A DNA stretch of 64,000 bases from Apium graveolens. Lineage: Eukaryota; Streptophyta; Magnoliopsida; Apiales; Apiaceae. The stretch is taken from contig NC_133653.1 in the NCBI RefSeq assembly GCF_009905375.1, positions 84,067,092 through 84,131,091 of the forward strand, written 5' to 3'. Shown in pieces: positions 47,688 to 59,027 of the stretch (its first letter is position 1; every line of letters begins with the position of its first letter). Position numbers and translations under genes: made by a program. Under the pieces are notes generated by a model. The model was not told the DNA's origin. It was given only the letters and a program-made list of their open reading frames with translations, and did no database searches.

Positions 47688-50600
47688 ATGGCGAGAACAC
47701 GGAGAACAATTGGAGCTATAGAGGAAGGAACACCATCAGAGACAACCCAGGTGATTTCATCAACCGTGGAGGTTCCTCTCCATTCAACTTATGCATCTAT
47801 TCATGAGGAAGCCCAGACAGGGGCAACTCAACCCTAGCTACAAGGGACAACTCCCCCGATTCAAGGTACGAATCCTCAAGTTCAACAAATACATATACCT
47901 GTGAATTCTCGACCCGTTGGGTATGAATATTCAACTATTGTTACTACTAACCCCCCTTATGGGATGCCCCTTCACCCTGAGGTTGGAGGAAGCGGATATG
48001 CTGGGCGAAGCGAAGCACGAGGGCGGTCGCCCCCCTATATACGAGGTTTGGGTCCTATCCTTGAGGATCGGGAATTTTCTGGTCCATACACTGAGAGGGA
48101 CTCCGAATCTTCGGATGATGAAGTGGCCCCGAGAAGGAGGCGTCCTGGAAAAGAGCCAATGGCCGATGGAAGGCAACGCCCCCAAAGCACCCCAGGGGCG
48201 AATCCCCAAGTAGTGCAGGAAAGGATCAGGGCTTATGAGGATGAAATCCAGAGGCTGAGGCGTGATTTGGAGGCTCACCAGGCCACCAGACCCCACATAC
48301 CTCCTAGGGGGAGAAATCCTCCTCCTATCATAGACCTGGATGGTCCGGTAAGAAGAAGGGCTGCTGTCCCAAGAACTGATCCAAGCAATCTCCTTCCCCT
48401 TGGAGATCCTGATGATCCAACTCCGCCCTTCACAGAAGAGATAATGAATGCCCATATCTCAAGAAAATTCAAGATGCCAACTATCAAAGCCTATGATGGC
48501 ACGGAAGACCCCGCAAATCATGTTAGGACATTCTCTAATGCACTGCTGCTGCAACCCGTGAATGATGTTATAAAGTGTCGGGCCTTCCCTCAAACCCTGT
48601 CGGGTATGGCTCAAAGATGGTATAGTCGCTTGCCCCCAAACTCTATAGGATCGTTCCGGGAGTTAAGTCAGGCTTTCATTAAGCAGTTCATCAGTGGGAG
48701 AGTCCATGAGAAAAGTTCAGCATCTTTCATGAGTATTGTGCAAGGAGCAAAGGAATCTTTGAGAGACTACCTGAATCGTTTTACAAAGGAGGCTTTAAAA
48801 GTCCCAGACCTTGATGATAAGGTAGCCATGATAGCACTGCAACAAGGAACTAGGGATGAGTTTTTCAAGATGTCCTTGGCCAAACGTCCCCCTGAAAATA
48901 TGTTGCAGCTCCAGGAGAGGGCAGGGAAGTATATCAAGGTTGAAGAAAGCATGAGGAAGACTGCAGTAAGTAATGATCCCACTGGAGGCAAGAAGCGAAA
49001 AACTGATCTGGAGTATATCGCTAAGGACAAGTATCCTAGAACCGAACAAAATCCTGATTCAACCCCCAAGAAGGGAGGACCTGGGCAAAAGTTCACTGAA
49101 TACGCTAAGCTGAATACTCCTAGAAGTCAGATTTTGATGGAGATTGAGAAAGACAGAGATATTCGCTGGCCTAAGCCCTTGAAGGCTGATCCTGCCAAGC
49201 TAGATAAGAGCAAGTACTGCAGGTTTCACAAAGATGTTGGCCATGACACCGATGAGTGTAGGCAATTGAAAGATGAAATTGAGTTTTTGATTCGAAAAGG
49301 AAGATTGAACAAGTATACTGGAGATGGAGGGGACAGAAATAATAATGGAAGGAAGAACTTTGAAGATCGTAGGAGAGACCAAGACGATCAGGGGAGGAAT
49401 CCCCAACCTAGAGGGCCGGTTATAAATGCAATTTTTGGAGGACCGCGACGCCCTCGAGGGCCAGTGATAAACACGATCTTTGGAGGTCCAACTGCTGCTG
49501 GATTGTCCAAAAATTCCAGAAAGGCATATACTAGGGAGGTTATGCATATTGTTGGAGAAGCCCCGAAGAGGGCCAGGACAGAAGTAACATTGGCTTTTGA
49601 TGATTCCGACCTAGAGGGTGTGAAGTTTCCCCATGACGACCCGCTGGTCATAACACCGATAATAGGGAATAGCCCGGTTAAGAGGGTCCTTGTGGATAAT
49701 GGTGCTTCTGTGGATATCTTGCTCCACGACACCTTTCTAAGGATGGGGTATAACGACTCCCAGTTGACACCAACCGACATGCCGATATATGGATTTACTG
49801 GAGTAGAATGTCCTGTGGAAGGGATAATTAAATTGCCAACCACCATAGGTACAGAGCCAAGGCAAGCAACGCAGATGCTGGATTTCGTGGTGGTAAAGGC
49901 TAGTTCAACTTATAATGCTATCATGGGGAGAACAGAGATACATGCCTTCAAGGCAGTCCCCTCTTCCTACCATTCAGTCATGAAGTTTCCCACCCGAAAT
50001 GGGATTGGAGAAGAGAGAGGAGATCAAAAAATGGCTAGAAGCTGTTATGTGGCCTCTTTGAGGGCAGATGGAGTCGGGGGGCAGGTTCTTCCTATTGAAG
50101 ATATGGATGTTCGAGAAAATGATGAGAATAGAGGAAGGCCAGCAGAAGAATTGGTTTCGGTTCCTTTAGACCCCAAGAATCCTGAGAGGATGACTTTCAT
50201 TGGAGCCACATTAGAGGAGCCCCTTAGAGGGAAGTTAGTGAAATTTTTGCAAGAAAATAGTGATGTGTTTGCATGGTCAGCAGCTGATATGCCAGGCATA
50301 GACCCGGAGTTAATTACTCACAAGCTAAACGTGGATCCAAGCCGGAAGACAGTGAAACAAAAGAAAAGAAATTTTGCCCCGGAAAGACAAGAGGCTATAA
50401 AACAGGATGTAGAAAAGCTCTTAGAAGCTGGTTTCATTGAGGAGATCCAATTTCCGGAGTGGCTAGCCAACCCTGTAATGGTGAAGAAGGCTAATGAAAA
50501 GTGGAGGATGTGTATAGACTTCACTGATCTGAATGATGCATGCCCCAAAGACTGTTTTCCGTTGCCGAGAATTGATACTTTGATTGATGCCACTGCTGGG

Positions 50601-53392
50601 CATGAGATGCTGAGTTTCATGGATGGATTTAGCGGATACAATCAGATCAAAATGCATAAGAATGACATTCCAAAGGTATCATTTATCACTGACTTTGGTG
50701 TTTATTGTTATCTTGTTATGGCGTTTGGTCTCAAGAATGCAGGAGCCACCTATCAGAGGTTGGTGAATAAAATTTTTAAGGATCTTATTGGGAAGACTAT
50801 GGAAGTCTATGTTGATGACATGCTAGTCAAGAGTCTAGTAAAGACTGATCATATAACCCATTTGAGGGAAGCTTTTGAGGTCCTGAGGTACCACAAGATG
50901 ATGTTGAATCCTATGAAGTGTGCTTTCGGAGTAGGATCTGGAAAATTCTTGGGATTGATGGTCTCAAAGAGGGGAATTGAGGCTAACCCCGATAAAATAA
51001 AGGCAATCCTGGACATGGAACCCCCAAAAACTGTCAAGGATGTTCAGAAACTCACAGGAAGGGTTGCTGCGCTAGGACGATTCATCTCCAAGTCAGGAGA
51101 CAAGTGCTTGTCATTCTTCAAGTCATTAAAGAACATTAAAGACTTTGTATGGAGTGAGGAAATTCAGAAGGTATTTGAAGAGTTAAAGAAGTATATGGGC
51201 CAGGCCCCGTTGTTGGCCAAGCCAGTTCTGAGTGAAGTTTTATTCTTGTACTTGGCTGTTTCAGAAAGCGCCTTGAGCGCGGTGTTGGTTAAGGAGGAAC
51301 TGAAAGTCCAGAAACCCGTATACTATGTCAGCAAAATCTTGCATGGTGCAGAGTTGAATTATTCAACTATTGAGAAATTCGCTTTAGCCTTGGTAATGGC
51401 TTCAAGAAAGCTGCGTCCTTATTTTCAAGCTCACCAGATTGAAGTGCTAACAAATCAGCCGCTGAGAAATATCATTCACAGTCCCAAGGCAAGTGGGAGA
51501 CTGATTAAGTGGGCAATAGAGTTGGGAGAGTTCGATCTCAAGTATAAGCCACGTACGGCCATAAAAGCCCAGGCACTAGCTGACTTCGTGGTGGAATGTA
51601 CCATACCCAACCAAGAAGTCGGGGGGCAGGAAGATACCATACCTCAAGACAAGGGAGTCGACAATGGGGACAAGGAGAAAGAATATTGGGTTCTCTATTT
51701 TGATGGAGCATCAAAAACAAATTCCAGTGGAGCAGGGTTGGTTTTGCAAAGCCCTGATGGATTCCTAATTGAGTATGCTATGAAGCTAGACTTCCCAACC
51801 ACAAACAATGAAGCAGAGTATGAAGCCCTGATTGCTGGCCTTGGTCTAGCTGGGACACTTAGAGTCAAAAACTTAAAGGTCCGTGGAGACTCGAAGCTGA
51901 TCATATCCCAGGTAAAGGGAGAATTTGAGGCAAGGGATGATACGATGGCTAAGTATGTTCGCCTAGTAAGGGCTGTGATGACTCAATTTAATGAATGCCA
52001 TGTTGAACACATTCCAAGGGAAGAAAATGCTAAAGCAGATGCACTATCAAAGTTCGCTTCGTCTGAGATTGAAGAAAGTTCAGGAAGTGTGTACTTCCGT
52101 GTTTTGAAGACACGGAGCATAGATGTTAAGCTTGTGGCTCCCATAGGCTTGGGGACGTCATGGATTGATCCCATCAAGGCTCACATTCAGACCGGTTGGT
52201 TGCCAAGTGATACAACTGAGGCACGGAAGTTAACTATTCGAGCACTAAGGTACTCCTTGATAGATGGAATTCTTTATAAGAGATCTTTCGTGGTTCCTTA
52301 CTTGAGGTGTCTCAGGCCCGACGAGGCACGCTTGGCTCTTGAGGAAGTGCATGAAGGTATTTGTGGGCAGCACTTGGGGGCAGGGCCTTGGCTCATAAGA
52401 TAACCCGTTTAGGCTTCTATTGGCCAGAAATGATGGCTGATGCCAAAGAATATGTGAAGAAGTATGATCGCTGTCAAAAGCATGCACCAGTTGTTAGACA
52501 ACCCCCCGAGATGCTGACCTCTATCAACTCGCCTATTCCCTTTGCCATGTGGGGGATGGATATTCTAGGGCCTTTTCCTATGGCCACGGCACAAAGGAAA
52601 TTTCTGATTATAGCCATTGATTATTTCACTAAGTGGATCGAAGCCAAACCCTTGGCCAAAATCACTACTAAGCAGGTTGCACAATTCTTGTGGGAAAACA
52701 TTATGTGCCGATATGGAATTCCCCGTATCCTCGTCACTGACAATGGAACACAATTCAACAATGAGGAATTCAAGAAGTATTGTGAAGAAAATGAAATTGA
52801 GTTACGATTCACCTCTGTGGCTCACCCGCAAGCCAATGGCCAAGCAGAGGTAGCAAATCGGATAATCCTGGATGGACTAAAGAAGAGGATTGAGAAGTCA
52901 AAAAATAACTGGGTAGATGAGATACTTCCAATATTATGGGCCTACAGGACTACCTGTAGAGTCACGACAGGAGCAACTCCCTTCATGTTGGCATATGGGG
53001 CAGAAGCAGTAGTTCCAGTAGAGATATCACATTCCTCTCCAAGGATTCAGGCTTTCAATGCAGAAGAAAATGAGGAAGGGCAAAGGTTAGCCCTGGATCT
53101 GATCGATGAAGTGCGAGATAGGGCACATGCAAAGATAGTAGAATATCAGAAAAAGGCTTCATTCTACTATAACCTAAGGGTTAAAGAAAGGTTTTTTAAA
53201 CAAGGCGATCTAGTCTTGAGGAAGATAGAAGCATCTGGTGTAGGACAAAAAGGGAAGCTTGCCCCGAATTGGGAAGGGCCGTACAGAGTCAAGAGTGTTC
53301 AAGGTAGAGGAACCTACAAGCTAGAGACTATGGATGGTTTTGAAGTCCCGAGAACTTGGCATGCACAAAACCTGAAGGTTTACTATGTATAG
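47688..53392 (+). pseudogene. Tat gag-pol, nearly intact (one stop, one frameshift)
   Basis: ATG at 47,688 (MARTRRTIGAIEEG). One in-frame TAG at 47,835, then open to 52,403. Order: gag capsid (MAQRWYSRLPPNSIGSF), knuckle-like CRFHKDVGHDTDEC, protease (VDNGASVDILL, 49,692), RT (EVYVDDMLVKS, near 50,810), RNase H, archaeal-type RNase H (YFDGASKTNSSGAG, near 51,700; NNEAEYEALIAGL), then integrase. A missing G in the run near 52,375-52,380 moves the frame; integrase continues in the next frame to 53,392 (HKITRLGFYWPEMM; VTDNGTQFNNEEF; HPQANGQAEVANR). A short internal duplication repeats RGPVINAIFGGP near 49,410-49,490. 53,393-53,703 is non-coding spacer. Confidence 0.93.
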
Positions 53393-53703
53393 GGCAGCCG
53401 GATACGATTCTCACTCGTCATGATGGCGAGTAGGTTGAAAAGCACCTTGAAGCTTTGCTTGCTTAGGATTTATATGTTTTAGTTTTATTACAAAGTTTAT
53501 TAAGACTTGTGTAAGGGACGAATCCCAGACAATTTTATGAAATTCATGAATTCTTCAAAGTATGTTTGTGGCCTAACGAATAAAAACCAAATGCATGGAT
53601 GCAAGCATAAAAGGTGATAAAATAAGATCAGATAAATAATACAAGAAATTTGATAAAAAAAAGGTCTCGAAAATAAAACAAGCCACGCAGGGCTGAAAAA
53701 GCT

Positions 53704-55609
53704 CTAAGAAGCTGAGGTGCCCTCAGCATCCATATTATCATCCTCTCCACTCTCGCTGGATGTCTCTGTCGTCTCGGAGGAGGAGGAAGAGCTGTCGTCC
53801 TCAGCAGGTCTGGAAGAAGACTCGGGAGGAGGAAGGAGTGGATCCTGAGGAACATGGTCCGAGATAACTACTCGGGTACGAAACCTCTGTAGCAAAGCCT
53901 CGTCATCAGGGCAGATGTAGTCCGCCGGGTTAATATCAGGACAAGCCTCGTTCACGGTCCCAAGGGCCGTGTCCCAACCAGTCCTAAAAAACCCGGGAAA
54001 GACTGAATCATCCCTAATCCTCATGGATTGGGTAAACTCCTCCAAGTCCAGATAGTTGTCTATAGCTTTATCCTTCTCCGCCCGAAGTACCACCAGCTCG
54101 GCGTTAGACTCTCCGAGTTCTTCCTCCTTGCGCTTGAGCTTCTTCTCCAGGGTAGTATACTTCTTCTGTTGCCTCCTGAGGGCATTATCGGCCTTATCAG
54201 AAGCCCGCTTCCACGATTCGGCTTGCCTCACAGCGCCTTGAAAGTAGGCGTTAGACTGGAACAAAGCAATTAACAAAGTATAAGGCAAGAAAATGCTACA
54301 AGAATGAAAAATAAGTTCAAAAAAGAGAAGGCATACCGAAGCCAGAGACTGAGCTCCCATGAGCTTAATCCTCTCAAGATCAGGGGTGGCCACCACATCA
54401 GTAAAATCCTTGGGAGTCACGCTATGGTAGGACCAATCCCAAGCATGTTTCGTGGAACCAACTACGGTGTCCCCTCGGCGGAATCCCCAGAGAGGCTGAA
54501 AGGCGCCTGTGGCAGCAGCAGTAGGGGCAGCAGCAGTGATAGGAGCACCATGGCCTCCAGCTCCTTCAGTTGAAGCCTCCCCTATAGGCTCTTTGTGCTT
54601 CTTCAAAAAGATAGGCTCCGTGGCCTTTCCCCGGGTGTCTAGGCCTGCGAGCCGAGCTTTCTTCATCCTAGCTGTTTTCTCAACCAAAGGAACATTGTCC
54701 TCGTTAATCTCCTTAGCAACTGAAACAAAGCAAAGGACAAAATAAGTGATGTTAATAATGCATGAAATGAAGTAAAATTGAGAAGGGAAGAAAAATACCC
54801 TGTTGAGAAACAGAGGATAGTCCCACATGAATCAGGGAAAACTCCTCTAAGAGAGTCCAGCTGGTGGTGGTGCCATCATCCTGAGTAAGCCCATTATAAA
54901 TAATAGTTTCTTCAGGAGTTAAGTGAATGGATTTGAGGCTACCATCACTGACCTTCCCGAAGGAAGATCGAAAAAGTGTGCCCCAGTCACCATTCTCCCA
55001 ACGTAACCCAACGAAACTATTCCTCCAATTTTGATTATTATCAGGAATAGAGGCGCTGTTAAAGATATGTTTGCTTTTGGGCCTTTGCTTGACATAGACC
55101 CAGCCACAGATATTGGAAGAACTATTATAACACTGAAAGACCTTCCTAAAAATGGCTACAGAAAGAGGAAAGCCCTCCCTAAGACAACAAACCATAAAAC
55201 ATAGAATATTCCTCCAGGCGTTTGGAGGAAGCTGACACGGATTAATTTGTAGATCAGCCAAAAGATGAGGAATAAAAGGATGGAAAGGAAACCTAAGCCC
55301 AGCATTAAGGGCATCTGTGTAAATGAAGAGAGTGTCGGGTCTCCAGTGGCAAGTACGGTCACCACCAGAGACTGGAACTAATCTAAAAGGAGGAAGGACG
55401 TTATAACGAGCATTTAGTTTATTGAAATCTATGTTGTGCCAAGTATTACAATGATTAAAAGAGTCGAGATGTGCAGTGGAGGGATATTCATCCCCCCTAG
55501 TGTTAATCATATCAATTAAAGACATATATGAAGAGTTGATCTCGATATCCTTACCTCGTTTTGAAGCCGAGGCTATCTTGGCCGCTCTCTCGGAACTCTT
55601 GTCAGCCAT
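53704..55609 (-). CDS. Antisense accessory gene of Tat element, three exons (gypsy-type transposon domain)
   Basis: Gene on the strand opposite to pol. Exon 1 is 55,609-54,799 (ATG, MADKSSERAAKIAS), exon 2 is 54,719-54,337, exon 3 is 54,255-53,704. Introns of 79 and 81 bp have GT/AG ends and pyrimidine-rich acceptors; the frame is kept across both (phase 1, then 0). The product would be 581 residues. Exon 1 has a domain (PFHPFIPHLLADLQINPCQL) that I recall as the plant 'putative gypsy type transposon' family (PF04195). Exon 2 is basic then Ala-rich. Exon 3 has a coiled coil (KYTTLEKKLKRKEEELGE) and an acidic Ser-rich tail (DDSSSSSSETTETSSESG). No stop breaks the model. Grande-type Tat elements are known to carry a reverse-orientation gene; its role is unknown. 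Confidence 0.8.
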
Positions 55610-55730
55610 TTAGTAAAGACTGGAAAAGAAGGCTGGGAGCTAAGGGAGGAAAGTTGAAAGAGGGAGAAATTTGTAGGATGATTGAAGAAATGAAATGAGA
55701 GGTGTGAGGAATCACACTCTCATCCCACCT

Positions 55731-55737
55731 CTTTATA
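55731..55737 (-). promoter_or_regulatory. TATA box of the antisense gene
   Basis: Minus strand reads CTATAAAGAGG, about 120 bp before the ATG, leaving room for a leader of about 90 nt. No other strong TATA word lies closer. Confidence 0.55.
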
Positions 55738-56149
55738 GCCAAGAAGAAGGGGATTTGGGCCTCAAAAAAGCCCATATGGGCCCAAAAATGGAAGGATCTG
55801 GAATGTTCCAGAATATTTTAGAAAAGTCTTAGAAAAGTATGGAAAAATCTGGAATGATATGGAAAATTCCAGAATATTCTGGAAGTCAGGCTTAAGAGTT
55901 CAAGCCCAACCCAAGTTTGAATGGGCTTTGGATATTAAAGCATGATAAAGGCCCAGTCCAAGAAAGCCCAGAAAGAGGGCCCAATTAGTTGACAAATAAG
56001 GCCCAGATTTAAGAAATGGGCCCTGGATGAAGACCCATTAAGAGGGTGGCCCAAGAAACCCAGGCCCAAATCAAGGACCCAAAAAAGTCCAGCCCAAACA
56101 TATGGCCCAACTTCAAGGTAAAAGGATATGAAAATAATCATTCCTGACC

Positions 56150-56560
56150 CATTCGACCAGAAAAAGTGAGGAAATCTTGCTCGAATAACCTGAGATCAAA
56201 GTTCTGTCGATTAAGGCTAAAAAATAAGCATAAATCGACCAGAATTTAAACTCATTCGACTAGAAATCAAATGAAAACCCTGGTCGAAACAATCCTGCTC
56301 GAAATTGCTTCGACCAAGGCAAGAAAGGTGGCTAATTCGGTCAAAACAAAGAATTCTGACCCAACATCCTGACCGAAAATTTCCTGCTCGAAAAAGAACA
56401 AGTGGGTAGGAAAAATCCTGGCCGAAATTCGACCAGGACTTCTGCTCGAAACACTCCTGCTCGAAAAGCTGTCGACCTGGGCAGCAAGAGAAGCTTAATT
56501 CGGTCAAAAAGCAAGAATCCTGACCGAAAGGGACGAAAATCCTAGTCGAAATCTGCATAA
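56150..56560. repeat. Degenerate repeats of TGCTCGAAA / CTGGTCGAAA / CTGACCGAAA
   Basis: More than a dozen short units with a TCGA or CCGA core, spaced about 15-40 bp, upstream of the antisense gene. Some are in reverse orientation (TTCGACCAGG). A worn tandem array. Confidence 0.7.
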
Positions 56561-56639
56561 AAAAAAGAAAAATTCCTGGAAAATTACAGAAAAATAAGGA
56601 AATTCCTTAAATAATTTCTGAAAAATACTAATATTTTCA

Positions 56640-56960
56640 GAAAATTAGGGAAAAATCCAGAAATTAAGGATAAATCCCAGAAAATTAGGGAAAAATCCAG
56701 AAAATTAAGGATAAATCCCAGGAAATTAGGGAAAAATCCAGAAATTAAGGATAAATCCCATGAAATTAGGGAAAAATCCAGAAATTAAGGATAAATCCCA
56801 GGAAATTAGGGAAAAATCCGGAAAATGAAGGATAAATCCCAGAAAATTAGGGAAAATCCCAGAAAATTAGGGAAAATCCCAGAAAATTAGGGAAAAATCC
56901 CAGAAAATTAGGGAAAATCCTAGAAAATTAGGGGAAAATCCCGGAAATAAGGGAAAAATT
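56640..56960. repeat. Tandem repeats of AAATTAGGGAAAAATCC-type units
   Basis: First a period of about 40 bp (AGAAATTAAGGATAAATCCC plus GAAAATTAGGGAAAAATCC), four or more copies, then a shorter period near 20 bp (AGAAAATTAGGGAAAATCCC). Strongly purine-rich on the plus strand. Confidence 0.88.
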
Positions 56961-57098
56961 CCTGGAAATTAAGATAATTCCTGAATAAAAGGAAAAATTC
57001 ATTGTAAATGTGTAGGTCGCTCCACACTTTACGGAAAAACGAAACCCTGTAAGGGAACGAATAGACTTAACTTCTGCGAAACCTAATCAATGTTTCCC

Positions 57099-57115
57099 AA
57101 AAGTTGGGGGGCAAA
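57099..57115 (+). other. Polypurine tract of Tat element
   Basis: AAAAGTTGGGGGGCAAA directly before the 3' LTR start. Confidence 0.85.
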
Positions 57116-57685
57116 TGATAGGGATAAATAAATTATGATTGTATAATTAAATACTGCATTAATTGTACAAGCTGTGGGCTGCTAGGCCCAATAAAAAGAT
57201 ATATGATATTCAGACCAGAAAGGTTAAGCCTGATGGACCAGATCAGGCCTGATGGAATAAAAAAGGCCCAAAAACCCTAATTATTAATTAATTTCATAAT
57301 TAATTAATAAGGGAAAAATCAGCTATTGAGAAGAGTCCCGATAAGGATATAAATCCTTATAGGTTAGCCTCAAGGGGACCTAAAAGGATAAGGAATCAGC
57401 TTCCTACTTCCTAGGACTCCTAAGTCTATCCTAATTCAGAGGCTTGTCCACCAAGTCTCCTATACCAAGTCCAATTCAAGGACTCCCACATCTATATAAG
57501 GGGCCTCACCCCACAAATCAGAACTACGTTTTTTGGCTTGATTCTCTAATTCACAGAGATACGTAGGCATCTCGTAAAAGGCAGAATTAAGCTACGATAC
57601 ACGAGAGCAGCCATTAAAGGCCTTGATCTCCCGAATCTTAGTAATAAATATAGCAAATAATAACCTTAGCTTTTTATCCATAACA
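57116..57685 (+). repeat. Tat 3' LTR
   Basis: 570 bp, same length as the 5' LTR, about nine substitutions by eye. TATATAAG at 57,493-57,500. Confidence 0.93.
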
Positions 57686-57763
57686 ATTAAAAAAAGCTGA
57701 AAACGGAAGACGCAATTGAGTTATTAGCTTAAACACAAAACATTACGCGAAATGCCGTTTTGA

Positions 57764-57839
57764 AGTGACATTTGGGGCCAATTTTTCTCAAAGTGACATT
57801 GAGGTCCATTTTACTCCAAAAAGTGACAATTGGGGACAT
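57764..57839. repeat. Three AGTGACA...GG repeats (period 28-30 bp)
   Basis: AGTGACATTTGGGG at 57,764, AGTGACATTGAGG at 57,792 and AGTGACAATTGGGG at 57,822. Related words in inverted form lie at 46,115-46,161 on the other side of the Tat element. Confidence 0.65.
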
Positions 57840-57853
57840 CATCCACTAAAATA

Positions 57854-57871
57854 TATCTATCTATCTATCTA
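57854..57871. repeat. (ATCT)4 microsatellite
   Basis: Four TATC units. The following 57,872-58,297 is AT-rich and I see nothing in it. Confidence 0.85.
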
Positions 57872-58297
57872 TGTTATTATATTAAAGACGAAACAATGAA
57901 AGTTTGGTTGGTAATCGGTTTAGGTGCCGTAATTATAGTAATATTTAAAATAAAACAGACTCATAAATAGATTAATATTCACAATAGATTTATATAATAT
58001 ATCTAATAGTCTTGGTTTAAATAAAAAACTATATTATTCATTCGAGCTGGGTTAAATAAAATTATATCCAATATTAAATAAAATATAAAAATAAGTTTAG
58101 TTGATATAATGTCATCTGGTTAAAAAATATTATATATATTATTCATTCGGTCTAAAATAAAATTTTATTTACCCCATGCTAAAATAAAATTAAACAAAAA
58201 ACTAAATATAATTCTTAAATATTTTCACCAAACCACTCTATGAAGCTACATTTACAAGATTGGTGAATGAATTGGGAATGATCTCACGACAATTCTC

Positions 58298-58985
58298 AAA
58301 TACTGATGACTAAGTTATGTTCTATAACAGGCATATATGTTCAGAGTTTGGTATCTTTCTCTAACTATCGTTATTTCTCACATTCCGATAATTTTACTAA
58401 ACACTGATGCCATGTGCTCATACTATTTAACACTTAAAATTAATATAGAGTATTAAACTCTGATAGTTTACTCTCTACAGTAGTTGCATGATAAACTCTG
58501 ATGATATGACTAAATAATGTTGCCAGTCACACAAGTGTATCAACTGATAAACTCTGACACTAGTTAATTAAATACTGATAATGGTCAAACTCTGATTGAC
58601 TGTTAAATACTGATTATTTTTAAATTTATTCAAAAAATATCTAAGTTAGTATTTTAATTAAACTAACAATTATTACTTAGTGGGTGATTGGATACAAATG
58701 ATTAAAAGTATGTGGTTTGTGGCGTATATACAGGGAAACATTTCTGTAAATACAACACATTACCTTGTGTAATCGTGCACATCTTTACTGCTCCTTATTA
58801 TTTGTTCCATGATTGTTTTACTATGCAATAACATCTTGCCACGTGTCCCACTAATGTCAATCATTTGTGAGTAACAAAGTATAGAGTTATACAAAATCAA
58901 TTTTTGATTTTAAAATAATAACTTTATCTTAGGACAAACTCTTTTTACTCTCTCAGTTCTTATTCTCTCTCTCTTAAACTCTGAT
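58298..58985 (-). repeat. Array of nine AAACTCTGAT / AAATACTGAT motifs
   Basis: Copies at 58,298, 58,399, 58,455, 58,493, 58,549, 58,570, 58,587, 58,605 and 58,976. Consensus on the minus strand is ATCAG(A/T)(G/A)TTT. The same motif occurs in the opposite orientation at 59,681-59,782. Confidence 0.8.
58840..58845 (+). promoter_or_regulatory. G-box (CCACGTGTC) upstream of ORF at 59,028
   Basis: Palindromic CACGTG core about 185 bp before the ATG. A CT-rich stretch (58,940-58,975) follows and looks like a plant leader. Function not shown. Confidence 0.35.
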
Positions 58986-59027
58986 ACCCTAATCAGATTT
59001 TGAGTTTTTTTCTCACACAAGTTCAAG

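Larger units (their letters stand above)
47085..57685 (+). mobile_element. Tat-lineage Ty3/gypsy element with antisense gene
   Basis: 10.6 kb with 570-bp LTRs differing at about nine sites by eye. Flanks are GTTAA and ATTAA, a near target duplication. A TGGCGCC-type primer site, gag-pol with a second archaeal-type RNase H before integrase (a Tat hallmark), a long region after pol holding an opposite-strand gene, tandem repeats and a polypurine tract are all present. It is the best preserved element here. Confidence 0.93.

Noticed and set aside
48767..49096. Several long minus-strand ORFs across the Tat gag-pol (also 47,931-48,455, 49,388-49,846 and 50,318-50,641)
   Set aside because: They are frame shadows of the well-supported plus-strand polyprotein; unlike the gene at 53.7-55.6 kb they have no domain or promoter.
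47085..53392. Integrated pararetrovirus or other viral insertion
   Set aside because: The domain order, LTRs, primer site and second RNase H fit a Tat retrotransposon; no movement or coat protein is seen.
53704..54828. Single uninterrupted 374-codon reading of the antisense region
   Set aside because: It includes intron sequence that encodes hydrophobic junk; the spliced model gives a continuous frame and better composition.
56640..56960. CRISPR-like array
   Set aside because: Repeats are contiguous and degenerate without unique spacers, in a plant retroelement.
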